A stretch of 64,000 bases of DNA from Bacillota bacterium (GTDB lineage: Bacteria; Bacillota; Clostridia; Acetivibrionales; DTU013), in assembly GCA_023433505.1 (NCBI GenBank), contig JAEZCO010000073.1, forward strand, positions 62,001 through 126,000, in the 5' to 3' direction. This document shows, one piece after another, positions 33,746 to 42,746 of the stretch; the stretch's first letter is position 1; each line of letters opens with the position of its first letter. Position numbers and translations under genes: made by a program. Under the pieces are notes generated by a model, which was not told where the DNA came from, made no database searches, and was given only the letters and a program-made list of their open reading frames with translations.

Positions 33746-33775
33746 AATTTGCAAAGATAGGTGGTGATCCCAAAA

Positions 33776-35302
33776 ATGAAGGTCATTGAGCTTAACAATA
33801 TATGCAAGTCTTTTGCCGGCAATAAAGCGAATCAGGACGTTTGCCTCAATTTAAATAAGGGAGAAATCCATGCTTTGCTTGGTGAAAACGGCGCCGGAAA
33901 AAGCACGCTGATGAATATATTGTATGGCTTATATAGCTGTGATTCAGGGAGTATCTGCGTCAATGGACAATGTGTGCAGATTGACAGCCCTAGAGCGGCC
34001 ATAAGCCAGGGTATCGGCATGGTGCATCAGCATTTTATGCTTATCCCCCAGCTGACGGTGACCCAAAATATATTTCTGGGCATGAAAGAAAGTGGATTCT
34101 TTCTTAACATAAAGGATTTGAACCGGCAAGTGGAAGAAATCAATAAGATGTTCGGCTTCAACGTAGATCCGGAATCCGTCATCTGGCAGCTGCCCGTCGG
34201 CGTACAGCAAAAGGTGGAAATACTTAAGGCCTTGATACGAAAGGCGAAAATCCTGATCCTTGACGAGCCCACGGCAGTGCTGACGCCCAATGAGGTGGAA
34301 GAGCTGTTTGTCTCCATCAAGCGATTGACAAAGGAAGGGTATTCCCTTATCCTCATCACCCACAAAATCGAAGAAGTCATAAAATATTGCGACCGGGTTT
34401 CGGTAATGCGAGAAGGCAGGCTGATTGATACCTTGAACGTGGCGGATACCGATTCGAATATACTGGCCAGGCTCATGGTGGGCAGGGATGTCTGCCTGGA
34501 ACGTAAAATTGAAAAGCAGGAAAAAGGCCAGGTCCTCCTCAAGCTGGACAACATAACCGTCCATAATGACAAAGGACTGGCAGCTGTCAGCCATGTGAGC
34601 CTTGAAATTGCGGAAGGTGAAATTTTAGGCATTGCGGGAGTGGACGGAAACGGCCAGCTGGAATTGGGGGAAGCCATCGCTGGGCTCCGTAAGGTAGAAG
34701 CAGGCAGCATCAACGTCTGCGGCGCCGACAAAACCAACGCCGGCCCCAGGGAGCTGATGGAGGCCAGGGTGGCACATATTCCCGACGACAGGCATAAAAA
34801 GGGCCTTGTCCTGGAATTTTCGGTAAAAGAAAATTTCATTCTGGGCTCCCAAAGAATGAAGAAGTTTAAAAAAGGGTTGCTGCTGAACTACAGGAAGATT
34901 GAGGCAGAGGCCAAAGCACTGGCCGAAGAGTTTGACGTCAGGCCCAGAGATATCGAATTGACGGGACGGATGCTTTCCGGCGGAAACCAGCAGAAGATCA
35001 TTCTAGCCAGGGAAGTCACCAGGAATCCCCGGGTATTGATTGCCCTTCAGCCTACCAGAGGACTGGATATCGGAGCCATAGAGTTTGTACGTGACAGGAT
35101 CATTGAAGAAAGAAAAAATATGAAGGCAATCCTTCTGGTATCCACCGATCTTGACGAGATCCTGACACTAAGCGACCGCATTGCCATCATGCATAAGGGA
35201 GAAATCATCGGCATGGTTGAGCCGGATACGCCTATTCACGAAATCGGATTATTGATGGGCGGCGTAAAAACGAAAGCCGGGTCCGGAGGTGACGCCGTAT
35301 GA
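33776..35302 (+). CDS. Nucleoside-type ABC importer, double ATP-binding protein
   Basis: Two fused ATPase domains (508 residues), the YufO/NupO type that works with BMP-family binding proteins. The first domain has GENGAGKST (Walker A) and LILDEPTAVLTP; the second has the degenerate Walker A GVDGNGQLEL, the signature LSGGNQQK and LIALQPTRGLDIG. ATG 33776 is preferred, with AGGTGGTG upstream; GTG 33761 overlaps that site. It overlaps the first permease by 4 bp. It probably imports purine nucleosides or bases to feed the catabolic island. Confidence 0.92.
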   Translation: MKVIELNNICKSFAGNKANQDVCLNLNKGEIHALLGENGAGKSTLMNILYGLYSCDSGSICVNGQCVQIDSPRAAISQGIGMVHQHFMLIPQLTVTQNIFLGMKESGFFLNIKDLNRQVEEINKMFGFNVDPESVIWQLPVGVQQKVEILKALIRKAKILILDEPTAVLTPNEVEELFVSIKRLTKEGYSLILITHKIEEVIKYCDRVSVMREGRLIDTLNVADTDSNILARLMVGRDVCLERKIEKQEKGQVLLKLDNITVHNDKGLAAVSHVSLEIAEGEILGIAGVDGNGQLELGEAIAGLRKVEAGSINVCGADKTNAGPRELMEARVAHIPDDRHKKGLVLEFSVKENFILGSQRMKKFKKGLLLNYRKIEAEAKALAEEFDVRPRDIELTGRMLSGGNQQKIILAREVTRNPRVLIALQPTRGLDIGAIEFVRDRIIEERKNMKAILLVSTDLDEILTLSDRIAIMHKGEIIGMVEPDTPIHEIGLLMGGVKTKAGSGGDAV

Positions 35303-36378
35303 AAGAAAAATTCAAAGCCCTGGCCAAGCCCGCTGCGGCAATATTGATTTCTCTGGCTCTGGGCACGTTGATCCTGCTGCTGGCGGGGTATGATGTGCAA
35401 AAATCGTTTCTGGCCTTATGGCATGCAACCTTTAAGGATCTGAGATCCTTTGCCGGGACCGTCAACAAAAGCTCACCCCTGCTCTTTACAGCTTTGGCCG
35501 TCGCCATTTCTTTCCGGGGCAACGTATTTAATATAGGCGCCGAAGGCCAGCTGCTTATGGGCGCGGTAGGGGCTACGGTGGTCGGGACCACCTTCACAGG
35601 GCTGCCGGGCCCGGTACTGATATTTCTGATGATTTTGGCCGGAGCCGTCGGAGGTGCCTTATGTGCATATATCCCCGGATTGCTGAAAGCAAAATATGAT
35701 GTGAGTGAAGTTATAACGACCATCATGTTCAATTATATCGCCCTGCAATTTGTCGGATATTTAGTGAGAGGTCCGCTAAGGGATGTCAAGCAGGCGGAGC
35801 CCATATCCTTCACCATTGCAAAGCAAGGCTTCCTGCCTAGCTTGATTCCCGGGACGAAGCTTCATTTAGGATTTCTATTGGGATGTGTCATTGCCGCTTT
35901 TCTCTTTTTCCTGCTCTTTAAAAATTACATTGGATATGAAATCAGGGCCGTGGGCTTCAATAAAAATGCGGCCAATGTGGCAGGGATCAATGTCAGAAGC
36001 ACCGTCATCGGAACAATGCTGCTAAGCGGCGCCATAGCAGGCGTCGGAGGGGCAATCGAACTGGCAAATGTTCATTACCTGCTCCAGGGGATATCCCCTG
36101 GCTATGGTTATACGGCAATCGCCGTAGCGATTTTAGCTTCCAGCAATCCCATCGGTGTAATTTTCAGCTCCCTCTTGTTCGGCGGCTTAAGTGCGGGCGC
36201 ATCGGCCATGCAACGGGAGGCGGGCGTATCGGCGTCCTTTGTTCAGATTTTTCAAGGCATCATCATTGTGGCCGTGGCTTTGGCAGCCGTGCAAAGAAGG
36301 GCTGCGGAAAGAAAAAAGGGCGGCGGCAATGAAAGCAATACGGAAAAAGCCAAAGAGGAGGTGGGGCTGAATGCTTGA
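35299..36378 (+). CDS. Nucleoside-type ABC importer permease 1
   Basis: A 359-residue BPD_transp_2 permease with about ten hydrophobic helices. Family blocks are FNIGAEGQLLMGAVGATVVG, EVITTIMFNYIALQFVGYLVRGP and a C-terminal SSLLFGGLSAGASAMQREAGVSASFVQIFQGII. The last 30 residues are charged and Lys/Glu-rich. It overlaps the ATPase gene by 4 bp and the second permease gene by 8 bp, so the subunits are coupled. It is the NupP-like partner of a heterodimeric channel. Confidence 0.92.
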   Translation: MKEKFKALAKPAAAILISLALGTLILLLAGYDVQKSFLALWHATFKDLRSFAGTVNKSSPLLFTALAVAISFRGNVFNIGAEGQLLMGAVGATVVGTTFTGLPGPVLIFLMILAGAVGGALCAYIPGLLKAKYDVSEVITTIMFNYIALQFVGYLVRGPLRDVKQAEPISFTIAKQGFLPSLIPGTKLHLGFLLGCVIAAFLFFLLFKNYIGYEIRAVGFNKNAANVAGINVRSTVIGTMLLSGAIAGVGGAIELANVHYLLQGISPGYGYTAIAVAILASSNPIGVIFSSLLFGGLSAGASAMQREAGVSASFVQIFQGIIIVAVALAAVQRRAAERKKGGGNESNTEKAKEEVGLNA

Positions 36379-37309
36379 AAATATTCCGGCGGTGGACTTT
36401 GTGACTTCCACGGTAAGAATGGCTACACCTTTGCTCATCGCTTCCCTGGGATTGGTGATATCGGAAAGAGCCGGATTAATGAATATCGGCGTTGAGGGTA
36501 CGATGCTGATGGGCGCCTTTGCAGGCTATGCAGGCGCAAAGCTATCGGGAAGCTATTGGATCGGTATTCTGTTTGCAGTTCTTGTCTCCGTCCTTATATT
36601 ATCGATCTTTGCCATCTCCACCATCACCTACAGGGCAAAGCAGGTCATCGTAGGCGCAGCGATCAACCTGCTCTGTACCGGGCTCAGCAGCTTTTTATAC
36701 CGGTTGATTTTTTATGGGACCAACCGGCTGGATAACGGCGTAGCGGCCAGCAGCTTCCCTAATTTACAGGTTCCGGTACTGTCAAAGCTGCCGGTATTGG
36801 GAGCATTGCTGTTTAATTACAATATCCTGGTGTACTTTGCCTTTTTCATGGTAGCCGTTATCTGGGCCGTCAATAAGAAAACATCCGTAGGCCTTATGAT
36901 CACAGCGGTGGGAGAGCATCCGAAAGCTGCGGACAGTCTGGGCATCAATGTAACGCTGGTCAGGTACATGGCTGCCATATTTTCAGGGGCCATGTTTGGA
37001 ATCGCAGGGGCTTATCTGTCCATAGCGCAGGCATCCTCCTTCGGTGAGAATATGACCTCGGGGAGAGGCTTCATCGCAATGGCGGTCGTGATCCTGGGCA
37101 AGTGGAGTCCTCTGGGAGCTTTGGCCGGGGCCATGTTTTTCGGCGGGGCCAATGCCCTGCAAATGGTTTTCCAGCTGACAGGCATCGCAGTGCCGACAAA
37201 CATTATCATGATGGTGCCTTATATAGCAACGGTCATCGCAGTGCTGGCAGTCAGCAAAAAGAGGGTTTCGGCTCCGGGAGCCCTGGGAGTGCCCTATGAA
37301 AAATCCTGA
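36371..37309 (+). CDS. Nucleoside-type ABC importer permease 2
   Basis: A 312-residue BPD_transp_2 permease, NupQ-like. It has MATPLLIASLGLVISERAGLMNIGVEGTML-type N-terminal sequence (split across residues about 17-45), AVGEHPKAADSLGI in the cytoplasmic loop, and C-terminal SGRGFIAMAVVILGKWSPLGALAGAMFFGGANAL-type blocks, typical of the family. It starts within the end of permease 1. The binding-protein gene follows after 120 bp. Confidence 0.92.
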   Translation: MLENIPAVDFVTSTVRMATPLLIASLGLVISERAGLMNIGVEGTMLMGAFAGYAGAKLSGSYWIGILFAVLVSVLILSIFAISTITYRAKQVIVGAAINLLCTGLSSFLYRLIFYGTNRLDNGVAASSFPNLQVPVLSKLPVLGALLFNYNILVYFAFFMVAVIWAVNKKTSVGLMITAVGEHPKAADSLGINVTLVRYMAAIFSGAMFGIAGAYLSIAQASSFGENMTSGRGFIAMAVVILGKWSPLGALAGAMFFGGANALQMVFQLTGIAVPTNIIMMVPYIATVIAVLAVSKKRVSAPGALGVPYEKS

Positions 37310-37429
37310 TCCCATTGGAAATTGAAAGCCTTATGAAAGCAATGTGTCGAGCCTTTGTTTCAAAGAGCGAAGCATTTAAAACATACATTAAATTTAACAA
37401 AAAATATACTTCAGGAGGTCGTAAATAAG

Positions 37430-38497
37430 ATGAAAAGAATTATAGCAGGTTTACTGGCAGTTTTACTACTATTGGGCGTTACAGGCTGCGGACAGTCGCC
37501 GTCAAGCGAGAACCAGACAACGGCTGCTGTAACTACGGCAGCAACAACAGCAGGAACTACGGCAGAGACACAAAAAGAGACACTGGCACAGAAAGATCTC
37601 AAGATCGCCATGCTGCTACCCAGCTCGCCGACAGACGGAGGATGGGGACAGGTAGGCGCTGCGGCTCTCAACTATGCAAAAACCGTACTTGGCTGTGAAG
37701 CGGTCATCGTAGAAGCGGCGACAGCTGATTTGATGAAGTCGGAAGCTGAAAATCTGGCGGAGGACGGCTATAATATCATCTTCGGCCATGGCGGGCAATA
37801 TGCGGCTCCCTTTGCCGAAATCTCCGAAAATTATCCGAACACATTTTTCATAACCGCCGGCGGCGATGTGGTGAAAAATAATCAGATGCCTGTAGAGTTT
37901 GTTTTAGAGCAGCTAACCTATATTGAAGGCGCTATGGCGGCCAAATTGTCCAAAACCGGCGTTATAGGACTGACCCTTGGCGGAGATTACCCTTCCTATA
38001 AAAAGTCATCCAGAGCTTTTGAGCTTGGCGCTAAGTCCATTAACCCCAATATTAAAGTAATGCTTGGCATAACAAAGGATTCCAGCGATATGAATGAAGC
38101 TTATGAAATCGCGCTGTCGCAGGTCAGCAGTAATGCCGACATCCTGTGGGGCAATGCAAACCAGGCAACCCTGGGCGTCATCAAGGCGGCAAAGGAAAAG
38201 AAAATATATTATTTCGGAGCAGTTTCAGACGCATCGGCTGAAGCACCGGACCTTGTAGTCGCATCTGCAACACAAAACTTTGACAACTTCTGCACAAGCA
38301 TCGCGAAGAAATATCTGGAGGGTACGTTGACCAATGAAGTTGTGAAGATTGGTGTTGATGAAGGCGGAATTGCCTGGGTCTGGAATGACAAGGTCAAAGC
38401 GACCCTGCCTGCAGATGTCGTAGGACTGTTCGACGAGCTCTATCCCAAGGTAAAGAGCGGAGAAATCCATGTTCCCAGTGAAAATGAAGGTTGGTAA
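37430..38497 (+). CDS. BMP-family substrate-binding lipoprotein (nucleoside type)
   Basis: Extracellular receptor for the importer, 355 residues. Its signal peptide ends in the lipobox GVTGC (Cys about 23), followed by a Ser/Thr-rich linker. The BMP domain begins KIAMLLPSSPTDGGWGQ and includes IIFGHGGQYAAPF, ITAGGD and a C-terminal VPSENEGW. ATG 37430 has GGAGGT 10 bp upstream; the longer frame from 37355 lacks a site and would bury the signal peptide. BMP proteins bind purine nucleosides or related molecules; the ligand here is inferred from the island. Confidence 0.9.
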   Translation: MKRIIAGLLAVLLLLGVTGCGQSPSSENQTTAAVTTAATTAGTTAETQKETLAQKDLKIAMLLPSSPTDGGWGQVGAAALNYAKTVLGCEAVIVEAATADLMKSEAENLAEDGYNIIFGHGGQYAAPFAEISENYPNTFFITAGGDVVKNNQMPVEFVLEQLTYIEGAMAAKLSKTGVIGLTLGGDYPSYKKSSRAFELGAKSINPNIKVMLGITKDSSDMNEAYEIALSQVSSNADILWGNANQATLGVIKAAKEKKIYYFGAVSDASAEAPDLVVASATQNFDNFCTSIAKKYLEGTLTNEVVKIGVDEGGIAWVWNDKVKATLPADVVGLFDELYPKVKSGEIHVPSENEGW

Positions 38498-38559
38498 AAC
38501 GGAAGAAAAATACCTGGAAGAAACAAAAGATAAAGAAATTCAAGTGAAAAATGGCTGTT

Positions 38560-38607
38560 CAACCCCCTGGAGGCTGATTCATTCCAATGGACGGCAGAAG
38601 GGGGTTG
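38560..38607. other. Inverted repeat in spacer before the flavoprotein gene
   Basis: CAACCCCCT (38560-38568) pairs perfectly with AGGGGGTTG (38599-38607) across a 30-base loop. A direct repeat ATTCCAAT occurs at 38581-38588 and 38613-38620. It lies in the 140-bp gap after the binding-protein gene and may reduce read-through from the importer genes; no T-tract follows. Confidence 0.4.
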
Positions 38608-38637
38608 TCCCCATTCCAATTAAAAGGAGGAGTACCT

Positions 38638-39267
38638 ATGGCGGTGAAAATATTAGGAATTAGCGGCAGTCCCCGGAATGCGGCAACGGAATATGCGCTG
38701 AGGCAGGCGCTGGAGGCGGCCGGGGAGGTGGAAGGCGTTGAGACGGAGTTTTATTCGTTGAAGGGCAGAAAATTGAACTTCTGTATTCACTGTGACCGCT
38801 GTGTCAAGGAGGGGTCGGACAGATGCGTTGTTTACAATGACGATATGAATGAGCTGTATGATCCTTTTTATACGGCGGACGGCTACATTATCGCCTCACC
38901 GGTATACGAAATGGGTGTCACAGGGCAGCTGGCCACTTTTTTCAACCGTTTCAGGCCCACCTATACCATGCTGAAGGAAGATCCGGACCAGTTCAGCACC
39001 CGGGTTGGAGGGGCCATGGCAGTGGGCGGGACACGCAACGGCGGCCAGGAATGCACCATAAACAATATTCTGGGATTTTACCATACTCACGGGATACTGG
39101 TGGTAAACGGCGGACTTGGGATCTATCACGGCGTATCCATATGGAGTAAGGATCAAAAAGCCCAGGGGGCCAAAGAGGACGAGGCGGGCATCCGAAATGC
39201 CAGAACCCTTGGCAGCAAGGTTGCTAAAACTGCGGTGCTAATAAAGAAAGGGATCACAGCTCAGTAG
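38638..39267 (+). CDS. Flavodoxin-fold NADPH/FMN reductase, iron-sulfur flavoprotein-like
   Basis: A 209-residue flavoprotein with the FMN-binding GISGSPRNAATEY start and a Cys motif CIHCDRCVKEGSDRC (C-x2-C-x2-C-x7-C) at about residues 42-56, reminiscent of archaeal and clostridial iron-sulfur flavoproteins. Further blocks are DGYIIASPVYEMGVTGQLATFFNR and AMAVGGTRNGGQE. ATG 38638 follows AAGGAGGAG. It could pass electrons to or from the dehydrogenases in this island. The partner is unknown. Confidence 0.83.
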   Translation: MAVKILGISGSPRNAATEYALRQALEAAGEVEGVETEFYSLKGRKLNFCIHCDRCVKEGSDRCVVYNDDMNELYDPFYTADGYIIASPVYEMGVTGQLATFFNRFRPTYTMLKEDPDQFSTRVGGAMAVGGTRNGGQECTINNILGFYHTHGILVVNGGLGIYHGVSIWSKDQKAQGAKEDEAGIRNARTLGSKVAKTAVLIKKGITAQ

Positions 39268-39368
39268 AGGTGCCAGAAAGCAAATGAGATTATTGAAATA
39301 TTGGAAAGGCCAATAAGCTCTTTAGATTATGAAGTTGCAGAATAAGCATAAAGGAAGTGCAGGGACGT

Positions 39369-40100
39369 ATGCGGTTTAGTAATAAGGTAGCAATGATCAC
39401 CGGTGCGGGACAAGGATTGGGTGCGGCATTTGCAAAGGCTTTCGCAAATGAGGGAGCAGCGGTGGCTTTGGTCGGCAGGAGCCTTCATAAGCTTGAAAAA
39501 GCAGCTTCGGAAATAAGTATGTCCGGCGGAAGGGCAGTATGCTGCAAAACCGATGTCAGCGATTATTTACAGGTGAACAAGTGTGTGGAAAAGGTCATAA
39601 ACACATTGGGGAAAATCGATATTCTTGTGAATAATGCCGCAGTCTTCAGGTCCGCTCCGGTGACGGAAATGAGTCCGGAAGACTGGGATTTGCAGATAAA
39701 GGCCAATTTATACGGTACGTTTTATTGTTCCAAAGCGGTTTTGCCTTATATGATGGGGAAAAGATACGGCAAGATAGTGAATATCAGCTCATCGGCTGTG
39801 AAAATGTACTTTCCGGGTTTTGGCGCTTATTCCGCTTCCAAAGCAGGAATCGTAGGTTTTGCCCAGGTATTGTCGGAGGAAGTAAAACAATACGGCATCA
39901 ATGTAAATTCCATTTACCTGGGGATGACCAATACCGAGGTGGTCAGGGAAAGAATGAACAACAAGGACAGCGCCATCACCGTATCTGCAGACGAAATGCT
40001 GCAGGTGGAAGAAGTTGCGGAGATTGTGGCATTTTTGGCCTCCGATGGGGCGAAGGCAATCATGGGCGCAGCCATTGATGTTTTTGGAAAGAAGTCCTGA
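39369..40100 (+). CDS. Short-chain dehydrogenase/reductase
   Basis: A 243-residue classical SDR. Coenzyme motif TGAGQGLG (about 11-18), NNAA (about 85-88), the catalytic Ser in NISSSAV and YSASK carrying the Tyr/Lys pair. The residue after the second beta-strand is in GRSLHK, which suggests NADP(H). The start is uncertain: ATG 39369 or GTG 39357, both near AAGGAAG and CAGGGA. A gap of 107 bp separates it from the aminohydrolase. The substrate is unknown; it resembles 3-oxoacyl-ACP reductase-like SDRs that act on many alcohols. Confidence 0.85.
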   Translation: MRFSNKVAMITGAGQGLGAAFAKAFANEGAAVALVGRSLHKLEKAASEISMSGGRAVCCKTDVSDYLQVNKCVEKVINTLGKIDILVNNAAVFRSAPVTEMSPEDWDLQIKANLYGTFYCSKAVLPYMMGKRYGKIVNISSSAVKMYFPGFGAYSASKAGIVGFAQVLSEEVKQYGINVNSIYLGMTNTEVVRERMNNKDSAITVSADEMLQVEEVAEIVAFLASDGAKAIMGAAIDVFGKKS

Positions 40101-40207
40101 TAGTTTGCCGCAGTGATCCTTTAAAATAGTTTAAGGGAAGCAAGTGGACATTGACTCCTGGCAGAATGGGCCGGAGAGTGGAGATATCAATCGCGGAGAT
40201 GGGGAAA

Positions 40208-41533
40208 ATGGCTGCAACAATTATAAAAGGAAAATACCTGATATCGGAGGAAGGCTTGAAAGCGGATTGGGGCGTTAAGGTCCAGGGAAACAGGATCGTA
40301 AAGGTAGGCCCAAATGACGCACTGGTTCAGGAAGAAGGAGATAGCCTTCTGGAAGCGAAGGGTCAAATCATTGCACCGGGCTTTGTCAACGGCCATATGC
40401 ACATGTATGGTGTTTTGTCCCATGGCATTCCCACCGAAGCATTGGTTTCGGAATTCTCCAGTTTTCTGGAGGACTTCTGGTGGCCCTATGTAGAGGACCG
40501 GCTGGACCACGCTTTGATCCGCACCACAACAAGGTGGGCCTGTGTAGAAATGATCAAAAGCGGCATTACAAGCTTTGCCGATGTGTTGGAGGGGCCTAAT
40601 TCCATTCCGGGGGCCCTGGCGGTGGAAGCGGAAGAGGTGGAAAAAGCAGGCTTGCGCGCCATTTTGTCCTTTGAGGCCTGTGAAAGGCTGAGCCCTGAAA
40701 ACGGACAGCTCGGACTCAAGGAAAATGCTGATTTCATTAAAGTCTACAATAAGCCGGATCAACTGGTACAGGGCATGATGAGCGTCCATACCCTTTTCAC
40801 CGGCAGCAAGGCCTACATGAAACAGGCAAAAAAAATGGCGGAAGAGCTGAATTGTGATATTCACATGCATCTTTCCGAAAGCATATTTGAACCCGGCTGG
40901 TGCATGGATAAATACGGAAAAAAGCCTGTAGAAATCTATGAAGAAATCGGATATCTCGGTAAAAATGTATTTGCCTCCCAGGTGGTGCAGGTTGAAGAAA
41001 GTGAGATGGACTTATTGGCAAAGCGTGGCGTGCGCGCCGTATCAATGCCGCTATCCAACTGCGAGGTGGGCGGCGGTGTTGCTCCGGTTTCCAGGCTTCT
41101 TGAAAAAGGCGTTAAAGTAGGATTGGGCACCGACGGGTATATCAATAATTTCTTTGAGGTAATGCGGGGCGCGTTCCTGATTCACAAGGCTTATCAGCAA
41201 AACCCGCAGGTCATGCCGGCCAAAACCGTGTATGAAATGGCCACCGGCCTTGGGGCGGAAGCCATGGGGCTGGCGGGTACAGGCAAGCTGAAGGAAGGCT
41301 TTTTGGCAGATATCATTACCATCAATGCGGATACGCCCACGCCCATAAATCAGTACAATATTTACGACCAGCTGGTACTCTTCCGCAATCCCGAGGATGT
41401 AAAGGATGTAATGGTCAACGGAAGGTTTCTGAAAAGGGACGGAAAGCTGCTGACCATGGATGAAAAGCAAGCGCGGAAAGAAGTTGGGGAAATAACACAA
41501 AGGTTCTGGCAGCGAGGTGGAAAGGATGCTTAA
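40208..41533 (+). CDS. ssnA: SsnA-like amidohydrolase (aminohydrolase/deaminase)
   Basis: Metal-dependent deaminase of the TRZ/ATZ-chlorohydrolase group, 441 residues from ATG 40208 (GGAGATGGGG upstream). The metal HxH is His63/His65 (NGHMHMYG); further ligands are in SVHTLF, HMHLSES and the Asp in GLGTDGY. SsnA belongs to anaerobic purine-degradation clusters and to the E. coli selenate/xanthine region. Candidate reactions are deamination of guanine, aminopurines or pterins. Its end overlaps the next gene's start by 8 bp. The protein begins with the usual beta-sandwich (ATIIKGKYLISEE). Confidence 0.85.
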   Translation: MAATIIKGKYLISEEGLKADWGVKVQGNRIVKVGPNDALVQEEGDSLLEAKGQIIAPGFVNGHMHMYGVLSHGIPTEALVSEFSSFLEDFWWPYVEDRLDHALIRTTTRWACVEMIKSGITSFADVLEGPNSIPGALAVEAEEVEKAGLRAILSFEACERLSPENGQLGLKENADFIKVYNKPDQLVQGMMSVHTLFTGSKAYMKQAKKMAEELNCDIHMHLSESIFEPGWCMDKYGKKPVEIYEEIGYLGKNVFASQVVQVEESEMDLLAKRGVRAVSMPLSNCEVGGGVAPVSRLLEKGVKVGLGTDGYINNFFEVMRGAFLIHKAYQQNPQVMPAKTVYEMATGLGAEAMGLAGTGKLKEGFLADIITINADTPTPINQYNIYDQLVLFRNPEDVKDVMVNGRFLKRDGKLLTMDEKQARKEVGEITQRFWQRGGKDA

Positions 41534-42707
41534 AAAAGAGAAGCTGAAAGGCGCGGACATTTCCGCAAAAATATGTGGTATCGAGCTGCAAAGCCCTTTT
41601 ATCCTCTCGTCGGGGCCTCTTTCCTATGCTGCCGAAGGGATGATCAGGGCCCATGAGGCGGGATGCGGGGCAGTTGTCACAAAAACCATAAGACTTGAGG
41701 CCGCTGTCAATCCGGTGAATCATATCGGCAGGATAGGCGGCGACGCTCTGATCAATTGTGAAAAGTGGTCTGATTCCGACAGGCTGCTTTGGTACGAACG
41801 TGAGATCCCAACGGCGAAAAAAGCCGGAGTCACAGTTATCGGAAGCGTGGGCCATACTCCGGAGGAAGCCCGGGCAATCGTGAAGGATGTGGAAAAAGCC
41901 GGTGCGGATATGATTGAACTGGTATCTTATACCCAAGACACCTTGATACCCATGCTGGAGTATACGAAAGACAACGTATCCATCCCGGTCATCTGCAAGC
42001 TTAGCGGAAACTGGCCCGATGCTGTTGATACCGCCTCCAGATGCCTTGAAAGGGGGGCTGACGGAATTTGTGCCATTGATTCCATCGGACCGGCGCTTAA
42101 GATTGACATCCACAGGGCGAGGCCGGAAATGATGAGTGATAACGGCTATGGCTGGCTATCGGGAGCGGCCATACGTCCCATAGCCATGCGGATAAATTCT
42201 GAGATTGCAAGAAAGCATCCTGAGCTTAGGGGCCTTTATGGCAGCGGAGGGTGTATGAATGCCGAAGACGCCGTTGAATTTCTGATGGTTGGCTGCTGCG
42301 CTGTGGGCGTTTGCTCCGTGGGTATTTTAAAGGGTATTAAGTATATCGAGCAGATGTGCTACGGCCTTTCGGAAAAACTGGCCTCTCTGGGGTATAGCTC
42401 CATTGAAGCGGTGAGAGGTGCAGCGCTTCCCAATTTCCCGGCCGGGGAGCTTATTTCGGAGCTTGAGTTCAATTATAAGCCCTATCCTTCGGAGGAAGAT
42501 TCACAGGAAGAAGCGGAAAAAGCCTCGAAACGGGGATGTATCCGCTGCGGAAAATGCGTAACAGTATGCTCCTACGGTGCCCGCAGGCTGGATTTCCCCA
42601 GAATGACGGTAAAAAGAAAGGAATGCAGAAGCTGCGGCCTATGCGTCAGCGTATGTCCTACCGGAGCACTTACGGCCGAAATCTGCGGAACAAACAGGAA
42701 AGCTTAA
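41526..42707 (+). CDS. Dihydropyrimidine dehydrogenase/dihydroorotate dehydrogenase-like protein with two [4Fe-4S] sites
   Basis: FMN-dependent TIM-barrel oxidoreductase (about 1-310) fused to a C-terminal ferredoxin (about 337-385) with CIRCGKCVTVC and CRSCGLCVSVC motifs. The PreA-like start reads ICGIELQSPFILSSGPLS. The loop that carries the catalytic Cys in dihydropyrimidine dehydrogenase (NFSCPH-type) reads LVSYTQDT here, so that Cys is missing. ATG 41526 follows GAGGTGG. It could reduce a purine-, pyrimidine- or pterin-derived ring before hydrolysis, with a proton donor other than Cys. It would take the role that YgfK plays in related clusters. Confidence 0.82.
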   Translation: MLKKEKLKGADISAKICGIELQSPFILSSGPLSYAAEGMIRAHEAGCGAVVTKTIRLEAAVNPVNHIGRIGGDALINCEKWSDSDRLLWYEREIPTAKKAGVTVIGSVGHTPEEARAIVKDVEKAGADMIELVSYTQDTLIPMLEYTKDNVSIPVICKLSGNWPDAVDTASRCLERGADGICAIDSIGPALKIDIHRARPEMMSDNGYGWLSGAAIRPIAMRINSEIARKHPELRGLYGSGGCMNAEDAVEFLMVGCCAVGVCSVGILKGIKYIEQMCYGLSEKLASLGYSSIEAVRGAALPNFPAGELISELEFNYKPYPSEEDSQEEAEKASKRGCIRCGKCVTVCSYGARRLDFPRMTVKRKECRSCGLCVSVCPTGALTAEICGTNRKA

Positions 42708-42746
42708 GGCGTTAATATTCTTTTAAATTGCATGGAGGTGTATAGA

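Noticed and set aside
33602..33775. Possible purine riboswitch before the nucleoside importer
   Set aside because: The three-way junction core and loop sequences of the purine class are absent.
37386..37400. ATTAAATTTAAC as a fourth full regulon operator
   Set aside because: The second half-site and a promoter with the required spacing are missing.
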